Shown here: piece after piece, positions 20,585 to 31,975 of the stretch
Position numbering within the stretch: the stretch's first letter is position 1
How the letters are laid out: each line of letters starts with the position of its first letter
DNA from: Pomphorhynchus laevis
Taxonomy: Eukaryota; Acanthocephala; Palaeacanthocephala; Echinorhynchida; Pomphorhynchidae
Direction of reading: 5' to 3'
DNA: 64,000 bases
Assembly (NCBI GenBank): GCA_012934845.2
Contig: WNNJ02002717.1
Span: 310,001-374,000 of the forward strand
Program-made: the position numbers and the translations under genes
The notes under the pieces: generated by a model
What the model was told of the DNA's origin: nothing
Seen by the model: the letters and a program-made list of their open reading frames with translations, nothing else
The model's database searches: none

Positions 20585-21124
20585 CTAAAACTTTATCTTC
20601 TTATTCATTGTTTCTATACGTATATCAATTGCTCGCATGAGATCATCGTCCCTCGTACGAGTGGCAGCATTTGCAAAGGTACCAGATTTCGGTTGGGCAG
20701 CAGACTTGTTAAATCCACCTTGATATAATTTAAAATGTCTGCATTTTCTGCTCCATGCAGGATGGCTCCCCCCACAGTTAGAGCATAATGGAGGGGATAC
20801 ACATTTTTCTCCTGTCAACAAAGCCGGACACTGGGGGGAGCCACACACCCCACATGTCGATGACTCACTGCAGCTTGAGGCCCAGTGCCCCCATTTGTGG
20901 CACCGACTGCAGTGCGGATATGTGAACTCTTCTTTATCAATGATTGTAAATCTGAGATTAAATCCCATGAAGGGATTACAAGCTGAATTAGCCAGCGATT
21001 CAGCCCGCTCTAGGGAAGCGGAACAAAATCCAACTGGTATTTGATGTCCGCTCTTGCCTATTATTGAACGGAAGTTCGATATTTTAAATGTTTCTTTTAG
21101 TAACTCGATATCATTCTCTTCCAA
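20585..21124 (-). pseudogene. B1 ORF1 C-terminal part with CCHC zinc knuckles
   Basis: 179 codons. CSRCHKWGHWASSC is a canonical CX2CX4HX4C knuckle. CGVCGSPQCP and CSNCGGSHPAWSRKC follow as further Cys/His knuckles, a layout typical of ORF1 (gag-like) proteins of CCHC-bearing LINEs. Upstream residues (FKISNFRSIIGKSGHQIPVG) match B3 ORF1. The N-terminal part lies at 21267-21563 in another frame. Confidence 0.8.
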
Positions 21125-21266
21125 TTGACAAAGGAGGTTAGATACTTTTAGAGTGGCAAGTATGGGTTTAGAGTATATGGACCCATACTCCGACAGGGAA
21201 GATTCGAAGTATTTAACATACCCCTTTAAGAGGTCTGAGGTGGTAAACGAAATCTTTAGTTCAGTT

Positions 21267-21563
21267 TCATAAAGTTTTACCGAGTTGAAAATGATTATTT
21301 GATAGTTGCTCTGTAAACGGCCGTAGAACGAAATTAAACAATAAATGCCTTTCCATAGGCTTTTTGATCTTTATAATTATCAGATTTTTTAGTTTTGGGA
21401 TTGGGGGAAGTACTTCCCCATCCATAGCAGCAATTGAAAACTCACTAACCTTTGGAACAGGCGATTTCAGCGCAGCATTTACCTGTATTTGGTCATGTTC
21501 CTTTGTTTTTACTAGAAAATTGACTGGAAAACTTTTTTTTACAATCCTTTGTTCCTCCGACAC
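21267..21563 (-). pseudogene. B1 ORF1 N-terminal part
   Basis: 98 codons (MSEEQRIVKKSFPVNF...) upstream of the knuckle region. It is Lys-rich, with LIIIKIKKPMERHLLFNFVL, which has a counterpart in the decayed B2 ORF1 near 33000. Another ATG (MSTNKRVGGTKDCKKKF) a few codons upstream in a second frame suggests a frameshift near 21540. Confidence 0.65.
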
Positions 21564-21640
21564 GCTTGTTCGTACTCATATTTAGAAATTTATAACCGAT
21601 GTAAAAATGCGATAATTTGAATCTGCAATCGTCAGCGAGG

Positions 21641-21856
21641 TGAACCGATCGCAAAATAGCGCTTGCTGAATTAACTAACACGGCAGAGGCGCACAATGGA
21701 CACCAGTGAATGATGCTGTAAATGGCGCATACAGAGTTAATTTATTATGCGTAACCGTCCATAAAAAGCCTGTGAACTGATTAACATTTTTTTGATTTTG
21801 TGCATGTTGTTTCCGTTTTACAAAAGAAGCTAACCTTCATTTGCTTAGTCATGACA
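21641..21856 (+). repeat. left LTR (visible part) of the Gypsy-type element
   Basis: It matches 25071-25339, most clearly over the shared stretches AAAAAGCCTGTGAACTG and GAAGCTAACCTTCATTTGC, and ends near GTCATGACA. Its outer part may continue on the other side of B1. Confidence 0.75.
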
Positions 21857-24800
21857 AGTGGCAACGAGGTGCTGACGAACATCCGGTTACATAAGCAAAT
21901 TTTGCAAGAGCTTCTCAATCTAATCAACAGACCCGAACAAGCAGTTAATCATCACGTGGAAGACCAGTATCATCGTTCAGATCATTCGACATACGAATGG
22001 AATCTTGGGAGGATTACCGGGATCAATTACAATTCCACTTTCAGGCACAAGGAATTGTGAAAGACAAGAAAGAAAGAGCTATTTATGTCGTGAATTGGCA
22101 TCGTCGGTTTTCAATTAATATTACAACTCAACATTGGACAAAGAATTGAAGAACACACATTTGCAATATTAGTTGAGCTACTGAACATGCATTTTAAATA
22201 AGCTCTACACAGGTTGGCAGCAAGATACGAGTTCAACCAATGCGAAATGTATGCTACACTACCATCTTCCACGTGAGTTGTTCGTCTAAGAGAAAAGGCA
22301 AGACATTGCAAATTCTTCGAGCCAGAAATTGTAAACGAAAACAAGCAGTGCATCTCCGTATACTGGATTATATTATTATAAAGACGTCCATGATTATGTC
22401 CGGAATGCATTGCTGCAGTTGGATAATCCATCATTATAGGACGTATCGGGGATTTGCATTACATATGAGCTTTTCAAACGAATACAGAAGGAGTGTCAGT
22501 CAGAAATAAACACGACATCACTGACTTCAAGTTTTTCGAGTCAATCAATATCACCGAAAGATGAGCTGGCAGATATTTCGATTATAAACAAAGACATACC
22601 ATGCAGCGCAGAACAGCCGTAAATGTATGTGAACGATGTGGTCGTAGACATGCACATAGTCAGAAGTGCCCATCATCGGATAGAGAGTGTCGGCGATTTC
22701 AGAAAAAGGCCATTTTGCAATTTGCTGTCGCAGTAGACATGTTAACGAGATTTCAACGAGAGATATTACCGATCGCTCAGATTTCTTGAATACGGTGAAC
22801 GGGGTTATAATATACAATATGGTGCCGACAATTCTAATTCTATGCTAACCGGGTTCATTGTAACATGGACTTTAACACAGGAGCCGGCGTAACAGTGATC
22901 AACGAAGACACGTGGTGTCAGATCGGAATACCGCCGGTCCGCTCCGCTGTAACTTTGAAAACGTATGGGGATCATGTCTTGACTACCATGGGAAAGTGTC
23001 AGGTGAAATTAGAATTAAATTCAAAGACACTAAAATTAAGTGCTATAATTACAGGAAATGCGGAACGGTGTTTGTTTGGTAAACCTTGGATCAATGCATT
23101 TGGTTTACCTTGGCCGGAGAATGTAGCATTCCAGGGTGCAAAGGCAGCAGGGAAGATAAGAATGCTGAAGGATAATCAACATGTGTGCCATTATATCGGT
23201 TGGTAGGCAAAAATTGCGAAAGGCATTGGGTAGGTGAACATGATAGAACATTTGAGACAGTGAGCGGTATTATTCCAAAAACAGAACAGATAGTACGCAC
23301 CCATAGCTTACGCATCTCGAACCTTAAAGACAAACGAGAAAAACTGTTCTCAAATTGAGAAAGAATCGTTGGCTCCTCTCTTTGGAGTAACGAGATACCA
23401 CCAATACCTGACAGGCCGAAATTTTGTGCTTTAGAGTGATCACAAATCACTACTACACATATTCGGAACGAGTCGGCAATTGTCGAAGATGCCGAATCAA
23501 CGACTTATTCGTTGGGCAATTACGCTTGGACAAACGATTACGAACTCAAGTATATCAAAGGGGCTTCAAACCTACTCGCGGACACATTGTCGAGACTGCC
23601 TATAAGTCAATAAGGAGAACGGTGAAGATAGTACACATGTTGCTCGACCATGACGCAGCAAAGATCGGATTTTCAGCGGACGAATTACGCAGAGCGAGCG
23701 TAAATGACCTAGTTATACAGGGAGTAAGACGATATTTAGAAAGTGGTTGGCCGAATAAGTGTGAAGATTAATCACATCCATACGCGGCTCAAAAAATATT
23801 ATCCGAAAATAGAATGATTCTATGGTTATAACGAATCTAAGTTCCTGTAACGTTGTGAACACAGGCAGTAAAGACGCTACATTTGGGACATCCCGGAATA
23901 TACGCGATGAAAATCATAGCTCGACTATACTGTTGGTGGCCCGAGTTAGACAAAAACATATAAAGGTATGTCGGACAATGTCAATTGTGCCAGACGCATA
24001 GGACAGTGTCGCAACCACAACCGTTACACCAATGAGACATTCCTCAAGCAACATGGCAAAGTAACCACGTAGATTTCGCTGGTCTGATCTTGGGACACAT
24101 GCATGTGGTTGTTAATTATACCTTCAGTCATTTGCCAGAAGCTAATAAGATAGCCAATGTTTCGGCTATGGAAACAATAGGAGTGCTGCAAGAACATTTC
24201 GCACGTTGGGGAGTACCAGAAGAAATCATTTCACACAACGGACCCCGTTTCAGTCATTTGAATTCCGCGAATTTTGTCAAAGAAAATGAATAAGAAACAT
24301 CTTAGCATGGCCCTTTCACCCACAAACCAATGGTTTGGTAGAGCGTTTTATTAAGGCATTTAAAATACGGGTCAAGTTTAAATCTCAGTCCTCTAAAAAT
24401 TCATTGGCAATCCAACAATTTTTAATAGCATACCGGAACACGCCACAAGCATCTACAACAAAAGCACTTACAGAGCTGTTGTGTGGACGTAGGATTAGAA
24501 CCGTTTCGAACCACATTCGACCATATATGCCAAGGACAACCTAATCAAATCGTAAAGATCAAAAAGAGAGACATGATCAGGGTGCGAGACCACGAAACTT
24601 TGAGAAAAGTTATAGGTATTGTGGCGCAACTAACGAAATTGATGTTGGAATACCGGTTACATAGTCGAAGAGACCAGATGAGGATCTTACCTGATAATGA
24701 CTAACTGGGGAAATCGCAGGAGACACACTTCGGACTTAAGAATACGGAAGGAAAATACGAACCAAGCCTGCACACCACAGAACAATAAGGATACGACAAG

Positions 24801-25070
24801 CACTAATTTCCAACATACGGTTGAAATGATGCAATCGGAATCATTGGACAACAGTGTTAAAACAGTTCCGTGAGTACGGCAATTATAACGCTTAGGGCAG
24901 AAAATGGTCAAGAACAAACGGTCATAATGTGAATTTCATAACGGATCAGGCGTTGAGACAACAATGGGAAATTAGAGCATTCAAGGAGACGATCAAGCAA
25001 AACGAAACAGCGTGCGAAACAGACGTCCGCCTGCTAGATACAATTGCCTTTTCGATGAGGAAATAAGAGA

Positions 25071-25339
25071 TGCACAATCGCAAAACATCGCCCGCTAAAT
25101 GAATTAACACGAAGGAGGCACACAATGAAAACTGGTGAATGATTAAGTAAATGGCACATAATGAGTTAGCTCCTTACGCGGTCAACATTATGAATGATGC
25201 GATAAATGGCGCATAATGAGTTAGCTCATTATGCGTAACTGTCTTTAAAAAGCCTGTGAACTGTTTAACATTTTTTGATTTTGTTCATGTTGTTTCCGTT
25301 TTACAAAAGAAGCTAACCTTCATTTGCTTAGTCATGACA
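25071..25339 (+). repeat. right LTR (visible part) of the Gypsy-type element
   Basis: Counterpart of 21641-21856. It contains a locally repeated ATAATGAGTTAGCTC motif and ends near GTCATGACA, directly against the resumed family D reading. The LTR may begin further left, near 24903. Confidence 0.75.
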
Positions 25340-26815
25340 AACCGTAATCCGAATTGTACTGGTACTATATTCCCCGTTACAGAACGCTCAATACTGAAAT
25401 CAAAATTGTACATATGTGAAGGCCAAGTCACAAGTAAAAATGACATTGCTGAAAGTCTTGCTTCATCATTTTCATTACCATCGAATTCTTCACACTCACC
25501 ATTCACTTAGTATGGCTGTATGGCTGTCCAATGACACAATATCCCTATTTTCTATCTATATTCTCCGAGGAAATCAAAATGACTCTTGCTCGTATCAATA
25601 CCTACAGTGCTTCCGGACCTGATGATATATCTTCATTTATACTCAAGACCTTATCAAACTATTTGGCTTTTTTATTGTGGATATCTTTCAGAGTAGTCTT
25701 AACACTGGATGTTTCTAATTTATGAAAACTTGCGATTATTGTTCCTGTTCCAAAAAAACATTGCGACTTGTAAGATTATAGACCAATAAGCCTGACGAGT
25801 TCAATATGCATAGTCCTTGAAAGATTAGTCGCTCGTAGAATCTGAAGTCACTTAAACACTCATAAAGTCATAGCGTCTTCTCACACGGATTCCGTCACGG
25901 CAGGTAATGTATTTCTAATTTACTAACTACTTGCAAAATGTGGACTGAGGAACTTAGTTTTGGCAATTCAACTGATGCAATTTTAAATTGATTTTTTGAG
26001 AGCCTTCGATCCCCTTCACATGATAGTTTGTTTAGCTTATTGTCTCATTATATAGTTTCTTCATAATGAAGAAATTGATCCACCTCACAACCTTCATAAT
26101 GAAGGTTGTTCATTGTTGTGAATCGGTGATTTCCTCCGAAATAGATTTTTTAGAGTTAGAGTTGGGAGCAATTTATCCTTCCCTAACTTGTAAATTATGG
26201 AGTTCCGCAGAGTACTGTACTCGGCCCTCTTTTCTTTATTGCTTACCTTAATGATTTACTGTTAATAATTCATAACGAATGCTTGGATTCTGCGGTTGAC
26301 TTCAAACTTTGGTCTGTTAATACCAATGATACGTATGGTCGGTCCCTATAGAAGTACCTTGATCGAATACACAAATGGCGTGTAGCTACGGGTATGAAAC
26401 TGAACTTTGATAAATGAACATGATCGTTAATTTCGATTAGGAGTCCATACACTCTAAGTTATATCTAAGTGTAGGGATTTAGGTGTCATTTCTCACAGGA
26501 CAATGAAAATTCGTTCAAATACTGACTTTATTCATAATAAGGCAATGAAATATGTGTTGCATCAAAAATGCATTTGCAAGACTAGGCACATTGAATCTTA
26601 AGCGACTATTGCGCGTTGATTCGCCCATACATTATATATTGTATTCATGCATCATTTCCATCTACTAAGGCAGAAATCACTAAGCTTTAGTCAGTAAATT
26701 AGAGGTTATCTTCTATCACTATATAAATTACCGCATGGCAAAGTCCCAAGCGTGTTTCGACTTTTACATAGGTCTTTAGATGTATGTAATGCGCTGCCTA
26801 AAGAAATTGTATTTA
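25340..26815 (+). mobile_element. LINE family D copy D1, RT part (decayed)
   Basis: The plus strand continues D1: NRNPNC, NDIAESLASSFSLPSNSS, SGPDDISSFILKTLSNYLA, then a heavily interrupted RT and a C-terminal relic (RSLDVCNALPKEIVFKYQ). It corresponds position for position to the intact D2, so it is an older copy of the same family. It stops where D2 begins. Confidence 0.75.
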
Positions 26816-28640
26816 AATACCAATGGAAGTTAATCGCAACCCCAAGCTATTTTGGTCATATGCTCGGCAAAACGGAACGCTCAACTCTGCAATCAAGCAT
26901 GTGCACTCTGAATGTGGCTTGGTTACAAATGAAACTGATATAGCTGAGACCTTCGCATCCTCGTTCTCTTTATCCACTTTACCACATTGCGATTCTCATA
27001 TGATATGGTACGGGTGCTCTATCCCTCCGCGTAATGAATCCCGGCCAATTTGCGTTACTGAAATTCAAGATTATCTCAATAATATTCGTCCTTTTAGCGC
27101 AGCTGGCCCCGATGACATCTCCCCATACCTGCTCAAAGCTTTATCGAGTTACCTGGCACCATTCCTGACTATTATCTTTGATAAAATTCTGGCCACTGGC
27201 AGTGTCCCAGAAGATTGGAAAACTGCAACCGTTGTTCCTATTCCCAAAAAAATTTTTGCATCATCCTGTGGTGATTATAGGCCAATAAGCTTAACCTCTT
27301 CTCTGTGCAAAGTTCTCGAACGCGCCATCAGCACTAGAGTCTACGATCATCTTGTCTCTCTTGGTATACTATCGTCCGCTCAACATGGTTTTCGTCACTC
27401 CCGTTCTTGTTTGACGAACTTGCTTACCGCGCGCGAAACTTGGACCCAGTCGTTAAGTTTTGGTAGCTCACTCGATATAATCTTTATTGATTTTTCGAAA
27501 GCCTTCGATCGCGTCCCTCATGATGGGATGATTAGGTTGTTAGCACACTACGGAGTATCCTCCATGTTATGCAATTGGATTCGTGATTTTTTGGACGGGA
27601 GATCATTTCAGGTGAGGGTTGGCAATAGCATGTCTTCTACTAGGTTAGTTAAATCCGGAGTTCCGCAAGGTACAGTCCTTGGTCCCTTGCTTTTTATTAT
27701 ATTTCTCAATGATCTTCTGTTACGCATAAACAGTCCCTGCCTGGCATTCGCAGACGATGTGAAAGTGTGGTGCGATAGCATCTCAGATCCTGATGGCCGG
27801 CATCTACAACATGATCTCCAGACAATCTACGACTGGAGCAGTGCTACCGGTATGACCATAAATGTAGATAAGTGCGTTCATATGAAACTCGGCAAATGTA
27901 AATCTGATCATGAATTCTATTTAGGATGTTATAAGCTTCACAACATTTCTGTTCATAGAGACCTAGGGATTATTTTGAATAACGACCTTAAAACACGACC
28001 GAATACCGATTATATCTACGGTAAAGCCATGAAGGCCTTGTATTGTATTAAGAACACATTTAGTAAGCTGCATCCAAAATTATTTAAGCATCTCTACTGT
28101 GCGTTAGTCCGTCCGCATGTGGAATACTGCATCGCATCAACTTTTCCATCCACCAAGGCTGAGATGAAAAAGACCGAGTCGATTTTACGTAGAGGAACCA
28201 AACTTTGCATTACATCTCTTTATTCTTACAATGAGCGCCTAGCTTGCTTAAAAATGCCTTCAACGGCCCAGAGGCTACTATATTTAGATCTTGTAGCGAT
28301 GTGGCATTTGGTTCGTGGAAAAGAGGGGTTCCCATCCAATTCGATAAAATTGAGAAATTCGCGTCGCAGAGGTCACTCCCTTACGTTATTTAAATTCCCC
28401 CATGGCAAAATAAGGAGTGTGAGTAGGCTTTCCCACCGCGCATTGAATGTTTGGAATTCGCTGCCTGAAGACGTCGTCAATGCTACTAGCAATAGACACT
28501 TCAAGAAGATGCTGCTGAAGTGGATTGTGAACTCTAATTTGGATTCATGGATGTATTTTAATTGATATTTTAAAATGTAATTTGTGAACAGTTGAAACAG
28601 CCATTTGCGGCTAGTAACTTGTACACTATAATAATAATAA
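26816..28640 (+). mobile_element. LINE family D copy D2, 5'-truncated with intact RT
   Basis: This copy starts abruptly in the pre-RT region at the D1 junction and runs to an AATAATAATAA-type tail near 28635, the usual short-repeat 3' end of CR1/Jockey-group LINEs. The endonuclease is missing through 5' truncation. It is far better preserved than D1, hence younger. Confidence 0.85.
26823..28565 (+). CDS. LINE D2 reverse transcriptase (580 codons, intact, N-terminally truncated)
   Basis: An uninterrupted frame from NRNPKLFWSYARQ to the C-terminus. RT landmarks are TATVVPIPKKIFASSCGDYR, QHGFRHSRSCLTNLL, IIFIDFSKAFDRVPHDGM (motif A), SGVPQGTVLGPLLFIIFLND (motif B), CLAFADDVKVW (FADD catalytic box), VHRDLGIILNNDLK and the C-terminal NVWNSLPEDVV. 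The QHGFR..RSCLTNLL and FADDVK signatures are those of CR1/Jockey-group elements. The endonuclease domain is absent because the insertion is truncated, so it cannot mobilise itself. The first Met is simply the first in frame, not a natural start. Confidence 0.85.
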   Translation: MEVNRNPKLFWSYARQNGTLNSAIKHVHSECGLVTNETDIAETFASSFSLSTLPHCDSHMIWYGCSIPPRNESRPICVTEIQDYLNNIRPFSAAGPDDISPYLLKALSSYLAPFLTIIFDKILATGSVPEDWKTATVVPIPKKIFASSCGDYRPISLTSSLCKVLERAISTRVYDHLVSLGILSSAQHGFRHSRSCLTNLLTARETWTQSLSFGSSLDIIFIDFSKAFDRVPHDGMIRLLAHYGVSSMLCNWIRDFLDGRSFQVRVGNSMSSTRLVKSGVPQGTVLGPLLFIIFLNDLLLRINSPCLAFADDVKVWCDSISDPDGRHLQHDLQTIYDWSSATGMTINVDKCVHMKLGKCKSDHEFYLGCYKLHNISVHRDLGIILNNDLKTRPNTDYIYGKAMKALYCIKNTFSKLHPKLFKHLYCALVRPHVEYCIASTFPSTKAEMKKTESILRRGTKLCITSLYSYNERLACLKMPSTAQRLLYLDLVAMWHLVRGKEGFPSNSIKLRNSRRRGHSLTLFKFPHGKIRSVSRLSHRALNVWNSLPEDVVNATSNRHFKKMLLKWIVNSNLDSWMYFN

Positions 28641-29560
28641 AATTACACTGAAATCACGTAGACTTAACTGTTTAATTTTTTGTATTTCACTTATAAAATT
28701 ATGGCTGGTAATTATATATTCAATTGCTGGCTTATCAGTAACGCTATACAAATCATTTATATAATTATATATAATTACCGAAGCCTCAACAGAAACATTA
28801 AGATGGGTTGATAGGTGAATTGAGAACAACAATAAGCATTAGTGAATCACATTTGACGATATGTCCACATGTGATTAAATTAATCGTGGTAGATCAAAAT
28901 TACAAAATTGATGGATAATTGCTGCTTTAGAACGATGTAGCACTGTTGTGCATTGTGGTCGCATGATTATTTGAATGATTACGAACAAACTTTAATTTTT
29001 GTAAAATAGATTATCAATAGACGTAATTTATTTTTCAAATCGAGATTTCGTCACTCACGAGATTAGAGTACTATGTCCTTATAGAATACATTTTTGTGTC
29101 GAATTGCAAATTAAATAATCAGGAAGCACTAATATTTTTCATTATCAATCGGCACATTTTCAGCTTTTAGATTTGCTGCAAAGACTTTCTCCAGAAGATT
29201 TATAAATGAAGTATAATAGAAAAGTCATTAATTCAAAAATTTACATCTAGCGTTCAGGTACTCCATACAACACTTCACTAATGTGATTAAATATCATTAT
29301 CCTGATGAAAGTGGAAGTCAAAGTGTTTTTTAGGAGCATACTAATACAAGAGAAAGGATATAATTTTTTTAACTTTTCAAAACATTAAAATATTTTATAA
29401 ATTAATCTAAAACAATTCAAGATGAACTTCATGGTCTTTCAGTATGAGGTAGCCACGTCTAAAGCATAAAATATTTCGAAGTACCCGTAATTATCGAAAT
29501 TGTAAAAAATCATTTAAGAAAAATAAAAATTAATTCTTGTATTAATGCAAATGAAAAAGT
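28641..29560. other. AT-rich spacer, nothing recognised
   Basis: No open frame, structured RNA or repeat that I can support between the D2 tail and the B2 3' end. Confidence 0.55.
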
Positions 29561-29862
29561 TTAAAATACTCTAAAACACCACCACTCCGGGTGGTGTTTA
29601 AGACACCACCCGGAGTCTTTCACACCCCAAAGAATCCTATCCAGACAGACTATGCTGGGTAAACGAGAGACGAGGAGCTTAAGAAACCTTAGCCTTTGCT
29701 CTGGGGACGTCCTCTCGAAAAGAAGACTAATCCCGAGATAGCCCAAGTGCCCCAGAAGCGCACCTGGGTTTCACCTTTTCATTGACAGGTGTTGAGCCAG
29801 TTTCAGGACCACCTAGCTTTCTTCAGAATAAGTTTGAATATATCCAAATCAGCTTTCGCCGT

Positions 29863-30459
29863 TCAGTTCACAGTAACGGTGAACCCCAGGTATTTTACTC
29901 GACTTGTAAAGGTGGGTACTGGTTCGGAGGCGAATATGGAGAAGAGCGCAGAGAGTGCTAGTCTCTTAAGTTTTTGCTTTGTTGCTGGGGTGCCATGAAA
30001 GACTACAACCTGCGATTTAGCCGAGTTTAAAATAAGATTGGATGGTGGAAGCTGGTCTTTTAATCTTAAAAAGAAACGGCTGATGTCAGAGACTACGTCT
30101 TTACACCTGCGTCCAGTGAACAGGGCTGTGGTGTCATCAGCGTACACCACTAGACGTTGTTCGCGTTTAAATATTTTGAATAGTTTAATAGAGGCAGCAA
30201 GGTATAAGATAGGAGAAAGTGGGGAACCTTGAGGCACACCCGTAATAGGGTAGAACTGACGCGCATCTGGGTCGTCTTCATAGTAAAAACGTTTGGTATA
30301 CAGCAGGATCTCCACTCTGTTCACAATTCTCGCAGGCAACCCGAGGGACCTGAGAGAAGAGATCACAAAAGGAATGGAGATGCGGTCAAATGCAGCAGAA
30401 AAGTCAAGGAAAACAGCCACAACTAAACGATGGCTATTATCCCGACAAAACTGATCCAC
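29863..30459 (-). pseudogene. B2 reverse-transcriptase core
   Basis: 198 codons including VAVFLDFSAAFDRISIPFVI, GVPQGSPLSPILY and VVYADDTTALF. Residues across motif A to the catalytic box are identical to B1. The flanking RT pieces (30519-30887) are in another frame, so the ORF is broken although the palm is preserved. Confidence 0.85.
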
Positions 30460-31342
30460 CTAATCAACCACTGAATGGACCGAGCAACCTTTGACGAACC
30501 CATGAAAACATGGAGGGATCAAATTACGTCTACTTGAATGGTCGCAGACTTCACGCGCAAACGCTTTTTCGTAAATCGACACGAGGGCATTTTGAATCGA
30601 AATGGGTCGTAGATCTTTAGGGCATGGAACATGATTTTCTTAGGAATAAGAACACGTTTACTAATATTGATGCCTGCTACACCGGATGGGGAAGCTAAAA
30701 GCATTGCGACGGCCACCTCTCTTCTCTGATCGGCTGTCAAAAGCTGACACCCGAGAAGAAAGCGGAGCGACGGATTTGGAGGTGCCCGGGAGTGGACCAT
30801 AGTAGTTAAGGATATTCGTAACTGATAGATCCCGACTCCTGAAATTACACTAAGGCGGGATTGGTTGAGATGATTGAGTCTCTTCATAGTTGTGTAGGGC
30901 TAGTGACTCCTCTAAAACTTTATCAAGGCCTACATTCCCTATCCAACCCAATGCTCTATCCTTCCAGCAAACAAACTTCTTCTTGAAAAATCTTCCAAAA
31001 GGAAGACTGAGGAGGATTAAGGCGAGCAATACTCGTCCTATCCTTACTCAGCTGGAACCTGTATTCATTCGAGAGAGCCTGTCTGGCGGAAACAGAGATT
31101 AAGTATGTATAGCAATTTCGTTAGAACTTTGAGTTTTGTCTGAGTGGGATTGTATATACGTCCTTTATAGGTTCTCGATAAAATCGCGGTAGCTTGCGAA
31201 AAGAGGTAGATATTACTTTGGGTCATACCCTCATTTTCTATTCTTGGAAAGAGTTGGATAGCCGTTTGAAAGGAGGCCACTTTGATCGGATCAAAGTGAA
31301 ATCTCCTTTGAAGCAATGTATCCTCCTCAATCCTCCAACGAA

Positions 31343-31975
31343 TTAGGTTATAAGATGTGGACAATTGCTGGCGCGACTGCTCCGTGCAGAGGGTTTTAAC
31401 AACCACCTCGTGTGAAACAGTAAAATGCTCAGAATTAAATTTGTTGATGTACAATGAAATGTAGGGGACGGTGGTTTGTGAATAAGATATCCGTTCCTAG
31501 CTCTGCGAAGTGCTGCATTGATCCAACTACCAGTTCTGTCGTCGAAATCCATAAGTATCATATAATAGCCGCTGTCGATAATACTACCCAGGAGGTCACG
31601 GTTCTTGTGTACCTTCCCTGGACGGATGTAGACATTGGCTAGACTGAGGCGTTTACCGTTATTACAGAGTGAAACGACTAGACAAGACGTCGCTGGACAT
31701 GAATAGTTTAGTAGGAGGGAAGATCTTAAAGAGCATTTAACTAGGGTCAAGAGTCCTTGATATAAAGAGGAGTGAAGTGGGGTTATGTACGGAGTATAGT
31801 GGGAACAAATGTGCTTTGGAATAAATCGAGTAATGTCATAGGGGAGACGGATAGACCGCGTCTTCTGAAGGACTATAACATCTGCATCTCTACCGGATAG
31901 AAGTCTAAGGGCAGAAGCACCTTCCGAATTCCACTGAAGAATATTCAGTGAAAAATACTCACGAGTACTCTGCAT
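31343..31975 (-). pseudogene. B2 endonuclease segment
   Basis: 210 codons (MQSTREYFSLNILQWNSEGA, VIVLQKTRS, LANVYIRPG) homologous to the B1 endonuclease. The Asp-box reads MDFDDRTGSW instead of GDFNDRTGRW, and the Glu of the QET box is Lys, so the nuclease would be inactive. Confidence 0.8.

Larger units (their letters stand above)
17855..21640 (-). mobile_element. LINE family B copy B1, near full length
   Basis: On the minus strand: a 5' UTR (about 21640-21580), an ORF1 with CCHC knuckles, an ORF1/ORF2 spacer, an APE endonuclease (20318-19566), a reverse transcriptase (19259-17961), and a short 3' UTR with a GAAGATAAAGTAGAAGAC tail near 17860. There is no RNase H domain. Clade is unresolved (I/Jockey superfamily; CCHC ORF1). 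A few frame breaks separate the open pieces. It lies between D1 and the LTR element and may have landed in the left LTR. Confidence 0.85.
21641..25340 (+). mobile_element. broken Ty3/Gypsy-type LTR retrotransposon (fossil)
   Basis: Two direct repeats of matching sequence flank an internal region on the plus strand. Recognisable parts, in order, are: a gag-like start after the left LTR with a TGGCAACGAGG stretch that could be a primer-binding site; a zinc knuckle (CERCGRRH); an aspartic protease; an RNase H end; and an integrase with an HHCC-type finger and core. The order protease, RNase H, integrase and the finger type fit Ty3/Gypsy. It is broken, with many breaks (probably well over ten), and the LTRs have diverged, so the insertion is old. 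The left limit is uncertain: similarity between about 17791-17845 and the start of the right LTR region suggests that B1 may have inserted into the left LTR. It splits family D copy D1. Confidence 0.75.
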
